Shown here: positions 1 through 8,126 of the stretch, in pieces | How positions within the stretch are numbered: the stretch's first letter is position 1 | Layout: each line of letters begins with the position of its first letter | Source of the DNA: JALOAT01 sp041677345 | GTDB taxonomy: Bacteria > Pseudomonadota > Gammaproteobacteria > Thiohalomonadales > Thiohalomonadaceae | Assembly: GCA_041677345.1 (NCBI GenBank) | Contig: JBAYQE010000014.1 | Location: 1 to 38,015 of the forward strand | Length of the DNA: 38,015 nt | Reading direction: 5' to 3' | Notes under the pieces: model-generated | What the model was told of the DNA's origin: nothing | The model's database searches: none | What the model saw: the letters and a program-made list of their open reading frames with translations, nothing else | Translations under genes and position numbers: made by a program

Positions 1-1
1 C

Positions 2-721
2 CTGGTGCACGACCGCATTTCCCTGCAGGTCTACCGCGGCGAGATCTTCGCCATCGTGGGCGGCAGCGGCAGCGGCAAGACCACGCTCATGCGCGAAATG
101 GCGCTGCTGCAACGGCCCACGTCCGGCCGGGTCAGCGTGCTCGGGCGCGATGCCTACGGGCTTTCCGAGCGCGAGTCGCTGGCCCTGCGGCAACACATCG
201 GCGTGTTGTTCCAGCACGGCGCACTTTTTTCCGAACTCACCGTGGCCGAGAACGTGGCCGTGCCCTTGCGCGAGCACACGGCACTGGGCAGCGCCTTCAT
301 CAATGAGCTGGCCATGCTCAAGATCGCCCTCACGGGGCTGGCCCACGAGGCGGCCCAGCTCTATCCGTCCCAGCTCTCGGGCGGCATGATCAAGCGCGCC
401 GGCCTGGCGCGCGCCATCGCCCTCGATCCCGAATTGTTGTTCCTGGACGAGCCGGTGTCGGGCCTGGATCCGCTCAGTGCAGACGCTCTCGACGAACTCA
501 TCCTGAGCCTCAAGACCTCTCTGGGCCTGACCATCATCATGGTGACCCACGACATGGACTCTCTCTGGCGCGTAGCCGATCGCGTAGTGCTGCTAGGTGA
601 CGGGCGTGTGCTGGGCGAGGGCACCATGGATGAACTGTCCCGGTCGGAGGATCCGGCAGTCCGGCGTTTCTTTCGCAGCCCCCGTAGCCGTGCGGCCCAT
701 CAGGCATGGACACCCGTCTGA
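2..721 (+). CDS. mlaF: Mla-type ABC transporter ATP-binding protein (5' partial)
   Basis: This is the ATPase of an MCE-type lipid ABC transporter; it would power transport of phospholipids or other hydrophobic compounds between the membranes. The frame is already open at the window edge (a Leu codon at 2-4 precedes Val-His-Asp), so the start lies upstream and the GTG at position 5 is probably not the start. Visible motifs are Walker A (GGSGSGKTT), Q-loop (FQHGALF), the signature LSGGMIKR, Walker B (LLFLDEP) and the switch His in MVTHD. SGGM followed by basic residues in the signature is typical of MlaF/Ttg2A. The stop overlaps the start of the MlaD-like gene by 16 bases, so the two are translated together. 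The permease (MlaE type) should lie just upstream, outside the window. Confidence 0.88.
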   Translation: MVHDRISLQVYRGEIFAIVGGSGSGKTTLMREMALLQRPTSGRVSVLGRDAYGLSERESLALRQHIGVLFQHGALFSELTVAENVAVPLREHTALGSAFINELAMLKIALTGLAHEAAQLYPSQLSGGMIKRAGLARAIALDPELLFLDEPVSGLDPLSADALDELILSLKTSLGLTIIMVTHDMDSLWRVADRVVLLGDGRVLGEGTMDELSRSEDPAVRRFFRSPRSRAAHQAWTPV

Positions 722-1563
722 ACTACATCTTTATTGGCCTGTTTGTGCTCGTGCTGGGCGCGGCCTTCATTTTCGGCGTGCTCTGGCTCAGCACCGGCGA
801 CGTGCGTGTCAGCTATCAGCGCTATCTGGTGTATACCTCCGAATCGGTTTCAGGCCTTAGCATCGATTCGGCCGTGCGCTATCGGGGCGTGCACGTGGGC
901 CACGTGGCAGCCATGGGCTTCGCACCGGGCGATCCCTCGCGCGTGCGCCTGGTGCTGGAGATCCGGGAAGGTACACCGGTCAAGGCCGATACCGTGGCCA
1001 CTCTGGAAATACAGGGTCTCACCGGACTCATGAGCATCAATCTCACCGGCGGCAGCGCGGCGGCGGCGCCGCCGCCCACGGGGGCAGAGGGGTTGCCGGT
1101 GATCCGAAGCAGACCTTCCACCTTCGCGCAGTTGGAGGAGAAAGTCATTGTGTTGCTGGATCGCATCACCCTCGCCAGCGAACGTCTCGGTGCCCTGCTG
1201 GACGAGCCAAACCGCTCGGCACTGACGCGCACCCTGGCGCAACTGGAGCAGCTTACGCAGAGCGTGCGCGCGGCCAGCGATGGTGTTCCGCAACTCGTGG
1301 CGCAGATGCGCGACAGCGCTGCAGGCATCGAGGCCATGGCCGGACAAATCGGCAGCGCGAGTGTCAGCATGCGTCGGGAAGTGGAACTGAGCGGTCGGGA
1401 ATTGCGTCGTTTCATGGGCGACACCTTGCCCGAGGCCGGCGCGGTGGTGGAGGAGTTGCGTGAGACTGCATCCAACCTGCGTCGCGCCAGCGAGATCATC
1501 GAGCGTGACCCCAGTGTCCTGCTCTACGGCGGCCCGACACCGGCTGCGGGGCCGGGCGAATGA
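706..1563 (+). CDS. mlaD: MlaD/MCE family substrate-binding protein
   Basis: Periplasmic substrate-binding subunit of the lipid transporter, 285 aa. Residues about 7-29 form one N-terminal membrane anchor (FIGLFVLVLGAAFIFGVLW). An MCE domain follows at about 38-115, including the pattern VRYRGVHVGHV and the segment TLEIQGLTGLMSINL. The C-terminal half is long and helical with heptad-like spacing, as in the longer MCE proteins that form a hexameric ring with an extended barrel. It is longer than E. coli MlaD (about 180 aa), which fits the branch encoded with an auxiliary lipoprotein rather than with MlaB/MlaC. It overlaps the ATPase gene upstream and the lipoprotein gene downstream (ATGA overlap at 1560), so it is the middle gene of an operon. 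The substrate is not evident from sequence. Confidence 0.85.
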   Translation: MDTRLNYIFIGLFVLVLGAAFIFGVLWLSTGDVRVSYQRYLVYTSESVSGLSIDSAVRYRGVHVGHVAAMGFAPGDPSRVRLVLEIREGTPVKADTVATLEIQGLTGLMSINLTGGSAAAAPPPTGAEGLPVIRSRPSTFAQLEEKVIVLLDRITLASERLGALLDEPNRSALTRTLAQLEQLTQSVRAASDGVPQLVAQMRDSAAGIEAMAGQIGSASVSMRREVELSGRELRRFMGDTLPEAGAVVEELRETASNLRRASEIIERDPSVLLYGGPTPAAGPGE

Positions 1564-2192
1564 GACGCCGCCATCTGCTCTGGTTCACTGCCGTGTTCGC
1601 CCTGGCGGCCTGCACGCCTTTCACAGGACGTTCCGACCGGCCTGGGCAGCGCATCTATCTGCTTGAAGGGGCGGAGCATGTTCCGGCGCTGCAGGACGTG
1701 CCGGGTTGCCATGTCGTCATGATCAACTCGCCACGTGCCGTGGCCGGCTTGGCCACTTCAGGCTTCGCCTACCGGCGCGCCGATGCGCGCATCCACTACT
1801 TCGCCTATCACCGCTGGTCTGACAGTCCCGCACGCATGCTGCACCCCCTGTTGGTCAGGGCGGCTGAGCGCAGCAATGTCTTCGGTGGCGTGATCACCCC
1901 GGGCGCGCCTGTGCCGGGTGACGTGCGCCTGGACACCGAAATCACCGACCTGAGCCAACATTTCGAAGATGCCCAGAGCCAGGTGCACTTTGCGATACGC
2001 GTGCGTCTGTACAGCCAGGAACGCCTCCTGGGCGGCCAGGTCTTCGAAGTGTTCGAACCTGCAGAGGCCAACCCCCAAAGCGGTATCGAGGCCGCAAGTC
2101 GTGCCAGTGCGAAGGTCTTGGAGCAGGTGCTCCGGTTCACCCGCGAGGTACTGCAAACCAGCCGTCCGCGGTGCACCTCCACAGGTCCCTAG
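1560..2192 (+). CDS. ABC-type transport auxiliary lipoprotein
   Basis: A 210-aa predicted lipoprotein. A basic N-terminus and hydrophobic stretch end in the lipobox LAAC, placing the acylated Cys at residue 18. The rest resembles the auxiliary lipoprotein family found with MCE transporters (PqiC/DUF330-like): a mixed alpha/beta domain with a conserved MLHPLLVRAAERS helix and a segment near FAIRVRLYSQERLLGGQVFEV. Such proteins sit on the outer-membrane side and are thought to connect the MCE ring to that membrane. It starts inside the end of the MlaD-like gene (ATGA), so it is the last gene of the transporter operon. The family assignment is from pattern recognition; the lipoprotein signal is directly visible. 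Confidence 0.78.
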   Translation: MRRRHLLWFTAVFALAACTPFTGRSDRPGQRIYLLEGAEHVPALQDVPGCHVVMINSPRAVAGLATSGFAYRRADARIHYFAYHRWSDSPARMLHPLLVRAAERSNVFGGVITPGAPVPGDVRLDTEITDLSQHFEDAQSQVHFAIRVRLYSQERLLGGQVFEVFEPAEANPQSGIEAASRASAKVLEQVLRFTREVLQTSRPRCTSTGP

Positions 2193-2341
2193 GGCAGGAC
2201 CACGGTGGCAATGATGGTGGCTCTATTACAAAGACGAGGGGGCGGGACGCCTGCGCCCACAGCCGTGGCGGCGCGAACATGCAAGGACCTTGGAACGAGT
2301 GCCAGCGCAATGACCAGAAACAGTGAAATACGGAACACCAT
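2189..2341 (-). CDS. possible 50-aa exported peptide (uncertain)
   Basis: A short frame starting at 2341 with a convincing Shine-Dalgarno sequence (GGGAG seven bases before ATG). The product begins MVFRISLFLVIALALVP, which reads like a signal peptide with possible cleavage after HVRA. The remaining 25 or so residues are Ala/Pro/Val-rich with one Cys and match nothing I recognise. The frame overlaps the last bases of the lipoprotein gene tail to tail. Ribosome-binding site and signal peptide argue for a real gene; tiny length and no known family argue against. Treat as a candidate only. Confidence 0.25.
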   Translation of the reverse strand: MVFRISLFLVIALALVPRSLHVRAATAVGAGVPPPRLCNRATIIATVVLP

Positions 2342-2592
2342 ACATGTACTCCCACGAGGTGCCGTTCCAGATTCGCTGGCAGGCCCGACAACGGGACGAC
2401 TCTTGCTGGTTCACAGTATTGGCCCAAGATACTCATGTCCGCCGTGGATCCGGCGGATCAGAAGGCTCATTCCCGCCCACGTTCTGCGAAACCTCATGGG
2501 GTAGCGCTGGGTGACCGCTGGTCAGGCTGGTGGGAGCGGCAAACGCGCGCAAGCAAAGGCAGGAAGCAGGCGGGGGCTCAGGGCTCTCTTGC
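2193..2592. other. 400-base intergenic region
   Basis: This stretch lies between the transporter operon and the nitroreductase gene, which converge. Apart from the possible small minus-strand peptide at 2189-2341 I see no gene. Open frames of 60-100 codons occur on both strands but have no credible ribosome-binding site or recognisable product. No T-run-associated terminator hairpin was found. Confidence 0.5.
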
Positions 2593-3246
2593 TCAAAGCT
2601 CGCTGAAAATGGCGCTTTCAGGCAATCGCGACTTGGGCAGCTTGGCGTTGAAATCATCGGCGCTGTGGTAGCCAAGAGCGACCACCACCAAGGCGGTGAG
2701 TCGTCGTTCGGACAGGCCTAGTTCCTTGTCGAGCACCGTCGCATCGAAGCCCTCCATCGGGCAGGCATCGACGTTCACTGCACCCGCTGCAAGCAGCAGG
2801 CTGCCGAGGGCCAGGTAGACCTGACGGCTGATCCAGTGGCACTCGTCATTGCATTGGGACTGGTGCAGGGTCACATAGAAGCGGCGACTCTTGTCCTGGC
2901 GGGCCATGAGTTCGGGGGTGGCGAAGCGTCCGTCACGGTCTTCCTGCGCAAGGATGGCTTGCAGATGGGCATCGTCGAGGTCGTTCTTGCCGCAGAGCAC
3001 GAACACGTGCGAGGCGTTGCGCACCTTGGGTTCATTGTAGGCGTAGTTGCCGTGCATGGCCTTGGCGATACGTGCCTTCGCCCCGGCCGACGCCGCCATG
3101 AAGAAATGCCAGGGCTGGCAGTTGACGGAGGAGGGACTGGTGCGCAGTACCGTGCGCAGTTGAGCGATCAGTTCGGGCGCAACGGTCTTGGTGGGATCGA
3201 AGGCCTTGGCGGTGTAGCGGGTTTTGGCGACTTGAGCAATGTCCAT
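2593..3246 (-). CDS. nfsB: NfsB-like oxygen-insensitive NAD(P)H nitroreductase
   Basis: FMN-dependent nitroreductase that reduces nitroaromatics, quinones or flavins with NAD(P)H in the cytoplasm. Starting at 3246 the product is 217 aa, exactly the length of E. coli NfsB, and it follows that protein along its whole length: KTRYTAKAFD at the N-terminus (FMN phosphate contacts), SPSSVNCQPWHF, GNYAYNEPKV, QEDRDGRFATPE, the ACPMEGFDATVLDKELGL segment, and SADDFNAKLPKSRLP near the C-terminus. The frame stays open to 3456 upstream, but those 70 codons have no family match. A separate transcript is possible because 206 bases separate it from the regulator gene upstream. Its physiological substrate here is unknown. 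Confidence 0.9.
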   Translation of the reverse strand: MDIAQVAKTRYTAKAFDPTKTVAPELIAQLRTVLRTSPSSVNCQPWHFFMAASAGAKARIAKAMHGNYAYNEPKVRNASHVFVLCGKNDLDDAHLQAILAQEDRDGRFATPELMARQDKSRRFYVTLHQSQCNDECHWISRQVYLALGSLLLAAGAVNVDACPMEGFDATVLDKELGLSERRLTALVVVALGYHSADDFNAKLPKSRLPESAIFSEL

Positions 3247-3452
3247 GGATGTAGCTGGGCTCAGGTTGGTTTCATTGGAAAGGCTGGCGGAATATTTGCC
3301 CGGATCAAGCCGGCGCCGAAGCGCCTCAATCAAAACGCCAGGTGAGACGGCCAGCTCCTCAGCAATCAGGGATGTCGGCCGCTCCTGGCATTCTCCCCTT
3401 CGGACATCGTCGCGAGAGTTGATGGCACCCAGGTCACTGCCCTCGGGACCCG

Positions 3453-4103
3453 TCATGAATTTTTCAAACAGAGATTCTTTTCCACGGCCATGACGGCCGC
3501 TTCCACCCGGGAATGGACGTCCAACTTGCGCAGTACGGCTTTCACGTGGAGTTTTACCGTGCCGTCTGAAATCCCCAGGTTGCGGGCAATGACCTTGTTG
3601 CTTTGGCCTTCGGCGAGCAGACAGAGTATCTCCAGCTCACGTGGTGTCAGGTCGGCGAAAGGATTGGCGGCAGGGCGGTCGTCACTGCCGTCACCCTGGA
3701 TGGCACGGGCCAAGGCGCCGGTGAGTTCGGGCGCAACCACGGTCTTGCCTTCGCTGATCTCACGCAGGGCGCTAACCAGGTCCGCAGGTTCCATGTCTTT
3801 CAGCAGATAGCCCTGAGCCCCGCTGCGCAGGCACTCCACCAAGTCCCTTTCCTCGTTGCTGGTGGTCAGCATGACGATGGGCATGATGAGCTCGGCCTCG
3901 CGCATGCTGCGCAGCACTTCCAGGCCGTTCATCTCGGGCATGCGCATGTCGAGCAGGATGATGTCGGGCTCGAGGCGTTGGGCGAGAACCTTGCCTTCCA
4001 TGCCGTTGCCGACGGCGGCCACCACATCGATGCCGTGGCGTTCGAGGAGAGTTTCAAGGCCGCTCCGGAAGAGGGCATGATCGTCGATTAGCAAGACACG
4101 CAT
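3453..4103 (-). CDS. NarL/FixJ-family response regulator
   Basis: A 216-aa DNA-binding response regulator. The receiver domain (about 1-120) has the acidic pocket IDDH (Asp7, Asp8), phospho-acceptor Asp52 in LLDMRMP, the Thr of LTTSNEE and the Lys of YLLKD. A linker leads to a LuxR-type helix-turn-helix (about 150-212): LTPRELEILCLLAEGQSNKVIARNL and TVKLHVKAVLRKL. It is most like NarL/NarP. It starts four bases after the stop of the NarX-like kinase gene, so the two form a pair. Its targets cannot be read from sequence; the nearby dsr operon is a plausible one. Confidence 0.9.
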   Translation of the reverse strand: MRVLLIDDHALFRSGLETLLERHGIDVVAAVGNGMEGKVLAQRLEPDIILLDMRMPEMNGLEVLRSMREAELIMPIVMLTTSNEERDLVECLRSGAQGYLLKDMEPADLVSALREISEGKTVVAPELTGALARAIQGDGSDDRPAANPFADLTPRELEILCLLAEGQSNKVIARNLGISDGTVKLHVKAVLRKLDVHSRVEAAVMAVEKNLCLKNS

Positions 4104-4106
4104 GGT

Positions 4107-5819
4107 TCAGTCTTTGCGCACCAAGGGAATGATCTTCGGCGTTTCCCGCGTCTTTCCGTCGTTGGGATAGCGGAATACGAGCCGCAGGCAGGTGCCTTCA
4201 CCGGGCTCGCTTTCGATGCACAGGTCACCGCCCAGACGGCGGGCGCGTTCCTGCATGATGGACTGGCCGATGTGCTCGCCAGGATGACCGGAAAAGGCCG
4301 GCTTGCGCAGGCCTACGCCATCGTCCTCCACCAGCACACGGTAGTTGCCATCCTGATCGGACTTGAGCATGACGCGTACGGTCTGTGCCTGGCTGTGCTT
4401 GCGCACGTTGGCCAAGGCCTCTTGCACGATGCGCAGTACCTGGATCTCCAAGTCCACGGGCAGGCGAGCGGAATCCCATTCGGTCTGCAGCAGTACGTAC
4501 ATGCCGGTCTGCTTGCGGAAGCTGTTCACCAGATCTTCGAGGGCCGGCAGCAGGCCGCGGGTGTTGATGGGGGCGCGGAAGTGGGCGAGCAGCTCGCGCA
4601 GTTCCACGTAGGCGTCGTCCAGCCCGGACTTGATCTGCTGGATCTCGTCGCGCATGCCGTCCTTGGTGATGACGTCGAGGGTCTCCTGCAGCATGCTCAC
4701 TTGGAAGCGCAGGCTGGCCAGGGTCTGGGCCAGGGAGTCGTGCAGTTCATTGGCCAGGGCCGTGCGTTCCTGCATGATGAACAGGCGCTTGGCCTCGCTG
4801 TCGAGGCGGGTCTTCTCGATGGCCATGCCCAGGTGGCGACCCACGGAGGTGAACAGGGCCTTGAGGTCCTCACGCAGCTCGAAACTGGATTTCTCCACGA
4901 ACAGGTTGTAAACACCGAGGGTCTCGCCGCGGTATTGAAGGGGCACGGCAATCATCTCCAGGTCGTCGGCACCCGGCAGCATGGGCTTGCCCACGAAATG
5001 CGCACAGTTACGCAGATCGTTCTGGAACATGACCTCGCCCTCGGACACGGCACTGCCGCAGAGGCAACGCTGTACCGGCACCACGCGCTCCTTCTCCACC
5101 ACCTCGTCGTCGAGCCCGATACTGGCAACCATCTCCATCTGGTCATGCTCGTTGAGCATGCGCACGGTGCCCGCTTTCGCATCCACGATGTCACGCATGG
5201 TATGGAGGAAGCGCACGAGCAGGTCGCTCAGGTCGCGCGAGACGTTGAGGCTCGCGGCCACGTCGTAGAGCACCTGCAGCGAGCGTTTTTTCTGCTCGAT
5301 GCGCTCGGTCTGCTTGCAGACGGCCGTCTCCATGTCCAGGGACAGGGCTTGCAGGGCGTCTGCCACGCTGTTGATGTCCTTGGCCAGTTCCTTGAAGTTG
5401 CCCTCGGCGGGTTCACTCAGGCGGGCCGCCAGGTTGCCGCCGCGGATACGCAGAGCCCAGTCGCGCACATCGGCAAGGGGGAGGAACAACTCGCGCCTGA
5501 CAGTACGAACGAGATAGAAGAGGGCGGTGAGGCCGGTGCCCGTGGCGAGAACCAGGAACCAGGCCAGTTGCATGGGGTGTGCAGGGCTGCGCAGGGCCAG
5601 GATACCGATGACGAGCAGGGCCAGCAGAGAGGCACCCAGTACCGAGGCCCAGGAGATGCACCGGCTCTGTACCCGGGGACAGGCACGCCGGTACCAGGGC
5701 GTGTGCGGCGCCTTGGTGCTCGTAGCAGCGTTGTGAAAGCGCATGGGTAAGCGGCAAGCCCCTTGGCAGGTAAGGAGATCCCACAGCTTGGCGACGGGAC
5801 TGGTCGCATAGTCTACCAT
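4107..5819 (-). CDS. NarX-like sensor histidine kinase with HAMP and GAF domains
   Basis: Membrane sensor kinase, 570 aa from 5819; an in-frame ATG at 5744 would give 545 aa. Two membrane segments (about 56-77 and 84-104) are separated by only about seven residues, so the NarX-type periplasmic nitrate domain is absent. A HAMP region follows (LADVRDWALRIRGGNL, as in NarX), then a GAF domain (about 185-335) containing a CLC pair (Cys252, Cys254) and Cys272. The HisKA_3 dimerization helix carries the phospho-acceptor His360 in ANELHDSLAQT, and the HATPase domain has VQEALANVRKHS and EDDGVG. It pairs with the regulator immediately downstream. The three GAF cysteines could hold a metal or act as a thiol switch; that is inference. 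Confidence 0.87.
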   Translation of the reverse strand: MVDYATSPVAKLWDLLTCQGACRLPMRFHNAATSTKAPHTPWYRRACPRVQSRCISWASVLGASLLALLVIGILALRSPAHPMQLAWFLVLATGTGLTALFYLVRTVRRELFLPLADVRDWALRIRGGNLAARLSEPAEGNFKELAKDINSVADALQALSLDMETAVCKQTERIEQKKRSLQVLYDVAASLNVSRDLSDLLVRFLHTMRDIVDAKAGTVRMLNEHDQMEMVASIGLDDEVVEKERVVPVQRCLCGSAVSEGEVMFQNDLRNCAHFVGKPMLPGADDLEMIAVPLQYRGETLGVYNLFVEKSSFELREDLKALFTSVGRHLGMAIEKTRLDSEAKRLFIMQERTALANELHDSLAQTLASLRFQVSMLQETLDVITKDGMRDEIQQIKSGLDDAYVELRELLAHFRAPINTRGLLPALEDLVNSFRKQTGMYVLLQTEWDSARLPVDLEIQVLRIVQEALANVRKHSQAQTVRVMLKSDQDGNYRVLVEDDGVGLRKPAFSGHPGEHIGQSIMQERARRLGGDLCIESEPGEGTCLRLVFRYPNDGKTRETPKIIPLVRKD

Positions 5820-6055
5820 AGCCCCTCGGGTGCCCGCAGTGGGGGCAGGCAGTCGCGGAAGAATGGGGACTCACCCCCCCCGAAGCGCCGCCAGGAGGCC
5901 GTGCTGCGCGGCGGCTGGGAGCGCCCTCAGGCCACTGGCTCAAGCGGCTTGCAAGTGCCAGCAGGTACGACGCCCCTGAGGAAAGCAACGAGGGAGGTAC
6001 CAGGCTTCGCGCCGCCCCAAGGCATCGATGGTCGGCGGAAGTCAGGCGAGCAGAC
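5820..6055. other. intergenic region upstream of the sensor kinase
   Basis: About 240 bases between the kinase start and the dsr terminator. It should hold the promoter of the kinase-regulator pair, but no clear -35/-10 pair stands out in this GC-rich stretch. A run of eight C residues lies at about 5874-5881. No gene product is recognisable in any frame. Confidence 0.4.
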
Positions 6056-6085
6056 AAAACCCCGCAAGTCCAAAACCTTGCGGGG
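6056..6085 (-). terminator. intrinsic terminator of the dsr operon
   Basis: A perfect 9-bp stem (CCCCGCAAG at 6060-6068 pairing with CTTGCGGGG at 6077-6085) with an 8-base loop. Read on the minus strand, the hairpin is followed by TTTT (AAAA at 6056-6059 on the plus strand). It lies 22 bases after the dsrR stop, so it marks the 3' end of the dsr transcript and separates it from the NarX/NarL-like pair. Confidence 0.85.
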
Positions 6086-6107
6086 CTCTGTCCTGCCGGA
6101 TGGGAAA

Positions 6108-6482
6108 TCAGCCGTGGCCGCAACCGCCGCCGCAACCGCCGCTGTTGTTACCTGAACCGCAGCCACCCTGATCCGAGCCAGGCGGGACGAAACTCGGGTC
6201 ATTGGGGTTGAGGAAAATGAAGCGAAATTCACCCGGTTCCAGTTCCACGTAATCGAGGGTGGCGCCCGAAAGCAGTTGCTCGTGGGCGGGGTGGACGATG
6301 ACTTCAATGCCCTCGCAGTTGAAGATGAGGTCGTCGTCGGAGGATTCATCGAACCCCATGCCGTATTCAATGGAACCGTCGTCCTGGCGACGGGCAGCCA
6401 GACGTAGCGACAGGTTTTGCATCCCTCCCTGTTCGGCGGATGAGACGATTTGCTTGGCGGCATCGGGTGTTACGGTGATCAT
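6108..6482 (-). CDS. dsrR: DsrR, A-type iron-sulfur scaffold-like protein
   Basis: A small IscA-like protein, 124 aa from 6482. This start is favoured by AAGGAG upstream of ATG; an in-frame ATG at 6497 lies further upstream. The A-type fold is recognisable (MITVTPDAAKQIV, VIVHPAHEQLLSGATLDYVEL, FIFLNPND). DsrR in Allochromatium vinosum lacks the cysteines that classical IscA proteins use, and here too the first canonical Cys and the CGCG motif are missing from their usual places. Unusually, the C-terminus is a Gly/Cys-rich tail with four cysteines (GGCGSG, then GGCGGGCGHG). It is the last gene of the dsr operon, just after dsrN. In A. vinosum DsrR is needed for normal sulfur oxidation; its precise role is not settled. 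Confidence 0.87.
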   Translation of the reverse strand: MITVTPDAAKQIVSSAEQGGMQNLSLRLAARRQDDGSIEYGMGFDESSDDDLIFNCEGIEVIVHPAHEQLLSGATLDYVELEPGEFRFIFLNPNDPSFVPPGSDQGGCGSGNNSGGCGGGCGHG

Positions 6483-6501
6483 GCTGCTCTCCTTCATTGC
6501 T

Positions 6502-7890
6502 TCAGGCGGTGGTTGAAAGGCCGCGAACCCGCCTTACGAAATCCACGAATGCGCCGGCCCATGGGCTGCCATGCAAATGGCGCAGGTGCGCGTAGTTGGC
6601 GAGCAAATTCTTATAGACAATGCCGTCGTGGGCACGGTCGATACCGGCGCCACGCTCCACCTCATAAGCATAGGTAAGTACCGCCGGCACATTTTCCAAG
6701 TGCGAATAATGGAACTCGTGGGCGTCGAACGCCATACCCGCAGGACAGGGTGCCCAGGGTGCGGCGCCCGTGGTCCTGAGACGGGTGTAGCCCCGGCCCA
6801 CGGGTTTGTCGGTCATGACGGTATCGGCGGGGATGATACCCACCATCTCCGCACGGCGACCCTGCCAGGCGATGGAGCGGGTGAGATACATCAGGCCACC
6901 GCACTCTGCGTAAACCGGCAGCCCGTCTTCGATGGTCGCCCGGATGGCTTGGCGCAGGCTGACATTGGCGCTCAGGGCATCCATCTGGGTTTCCGGGAAG
7001 CCGCCGCCAATGAATAGCGCGTCCACCTCGGGAAGATGGCTGTCGTGAAGCGTATCAAAGGGCAGCAGTGTCGCACCCGCGGCCTGCAGGGCTTCCAGGT
7101 CATCCGGGTAGTAAAAGCCGAAGGCGCGATCACGGGCAATGCCGATGCGCACCGGCCGACCACTGGCAGGCGCCCCCGGTGAGCTCTGTATGCGAGGCAT
7201 CGGCGCCGCGGTGGCAGCGAGTCGTTCCAGCGCATCCAGGTCGATGTAATCGGCCACAGCAGCGGTGACGCCCTGCAACACGGCCTGGGCCTCGGCCTCC
7301 TCGTTGCTGGGGATGAGGCCGAGGTGACGCTCGTCAATGGCGAGGCGCGCGTCGCGGTGGACGACGCCGAGCACCGGTAAATCCGTGTAGTGGGCCACGG
7401 CCTCACGCAGGCGGGTTTCGTGACGGGTACCGGCCACCTTATTGAGGATCACACCGGCAATGCGGATGTTGGGATCGAAATGCTGAAACCCTCGCAGCAA
7501 GGGCACCACACTGCGGGTCATACCGCGCACGTCCACCACCAGCACTACGGGGCTGCCGAGCAGGGCGGCAAGAGCGGCATTGCTCCGCGTGCCTTCCACG
7601 TCCAGGCTGTCAAACAGCCCCATGTTGCCTTCGATGACGGCGAAGTCGGCGTCAGCCGCACGTGTCGCAAAGGTCCTGCGGATTTCGTCGGCCTGCATGA
7701 GTTGCAGGTCGAGGTTGTAGCAGAGACGCCCGCTGGCGGCGCCCAGCCACATGGGGTCGATGAAGTCCGGCCCCTTCTTGAAAGGTTGCACACGGCGCCC
7801 ACGCGCGGTCAGTGCCGCGCAAATCCCGAGTGTGAGCGTGGTTTTGCCCGACGACTTGTGGGGGGCGGCGACGAGAAAATGCCCTGTCAT
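6502..7890 (-). CDS. dsrN: DsrN, siroheme amidase (cobyrinate a,c-diamide synthase family)
   Basis: A 462-aa glutamine-dependent amidotransferase of the CobB/CbiA family. In dsr operons it converts siroheme to the amidated siroamide used by DsrAB. The N-terminal dethiobiotin-synthetase-like ATPase domain has the P-loop APHKSSGKTT and FKKGPDFIDPMW. The C-terminal class I glutaminase-like domain has GGGFPETQ and the nucleophile Cys in YAECGGLMYL, with a His in EFHYSH near the C-terminus. Its ATG overlaps the stop of a small upstream frame (ATGA at 7887-7890), pointing to translational coupling. Confusion with true cobalamin synthesis is unlikely given the operon. Confidence 0.92.
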   Translation of the reverse strand: MTGHFLVAAPHKSSGKTTLTLGICAALTARGRRVQPFKKGPDFIDPMWLGAASGRLCYNLDLQLMQADEIRRTFATRAADADFAVIEGNMGLFDSLDVEGTRSNAALAALLGSPVVLVVDVRGMTRSVVPLLRGFQHFDPNIRIAGVILNKVAGTRHETRLREAVAHYTDLPVLGVVHRDARLAIDERHLGLIPSNEEAEAQAVLQGVTAAVADYIDLDALERLAATAAPMPRIQSSPGAPASGRPVRIGIARDRAFGFYYPDDLEALQAAGATLLPFDTLHDSHLPEVDALFIGGGFPETQMDALSANVSLRQAIRATIEDGLPVYAECGGLMYLTRSIAWQGRRAEMVGIIPADTVMTDKPVGRGYTRLRTTGAAPWAPCPAGMAFDAHEFHYSHLENVPAVLTYAYEVERGAGIDRAHDGIVYKNLLANYAHLRHLHGSPWAGAFVDFVRRVRGLSTTA

Positions 7891-8036
7891 GCCGCCACCT
7901 GGAATGTCTGGTTGCGTGTGGGCTTGCGGGCCCGGGCTTCGGCGTGCCCACGCGGAGTGAGGCAGGCCATGATATCGCTCCGCCCTTCGTCGGTGACTCG
8001 GGGGTGCTGGGTCCCCAGGGGATGTACTTCGCTCAT
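7887..8036 (-). CDS. possible 49-aa protein between dsrP and dsrN
   Basis: A short frame (49 codons) starting at ATG 8036, preceded by GAGG seven bases upstream, with a stop that overlaps the dsrN start as ATGA. The product starts MSEVHPLGTQHPRVTDEG and continues MACLTPRGHAEARARKPT; it is hydrophilic and basic with one Cys and no membrane segment. I know no family for it. Ribosome-binding site and stop/start overlap suggest translation, perhaps as a leader that couples dsrN translation. It could also be chance in a GC-rich gap. Confidence 0.4.
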   Translation of the reverse strand: MSEVHPLGTQHPRVTDEGRSDIMACLTPRGHAEARARKPTRNQTFQVAA

Positions 8037-8126
8037 ATCAATGCCTCGAACCAAGAGAGACCCACGCAAGGCGGCGAAGTGCCGTAAATGCACCAACCCG
8101 CGTTCTGTGGGCAGTTGACGCTGCGT

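Noticed and set aside
2205..2504. A 99-codon plus-strand frame after the lipoprotein gene
   Set aside because: No ribosome-binding site, no recognisable domain, and composition unlike neighbouring proteins.
3247..3456. N-terminal extension of the nitroreductase
   Set aside because: The 217-aa form from 3246 matches E. coli NfsB end to end; the 70 extra codons have no family match and lie in the spacer after the regulator gene.
5927..6463. A 178-codon minus-strand frame overlapping the dsrR gene
   Set aside because: It runs through the operon terminator in a different frame from dsrR and has no domain.
6502..7890. dsrN as a cobalamin-biosynthesis gene
   Set aside because: The family is shared, but no other cobalamin genes are present and the position in the dsr operon is the conserved one for siroheme amidation.
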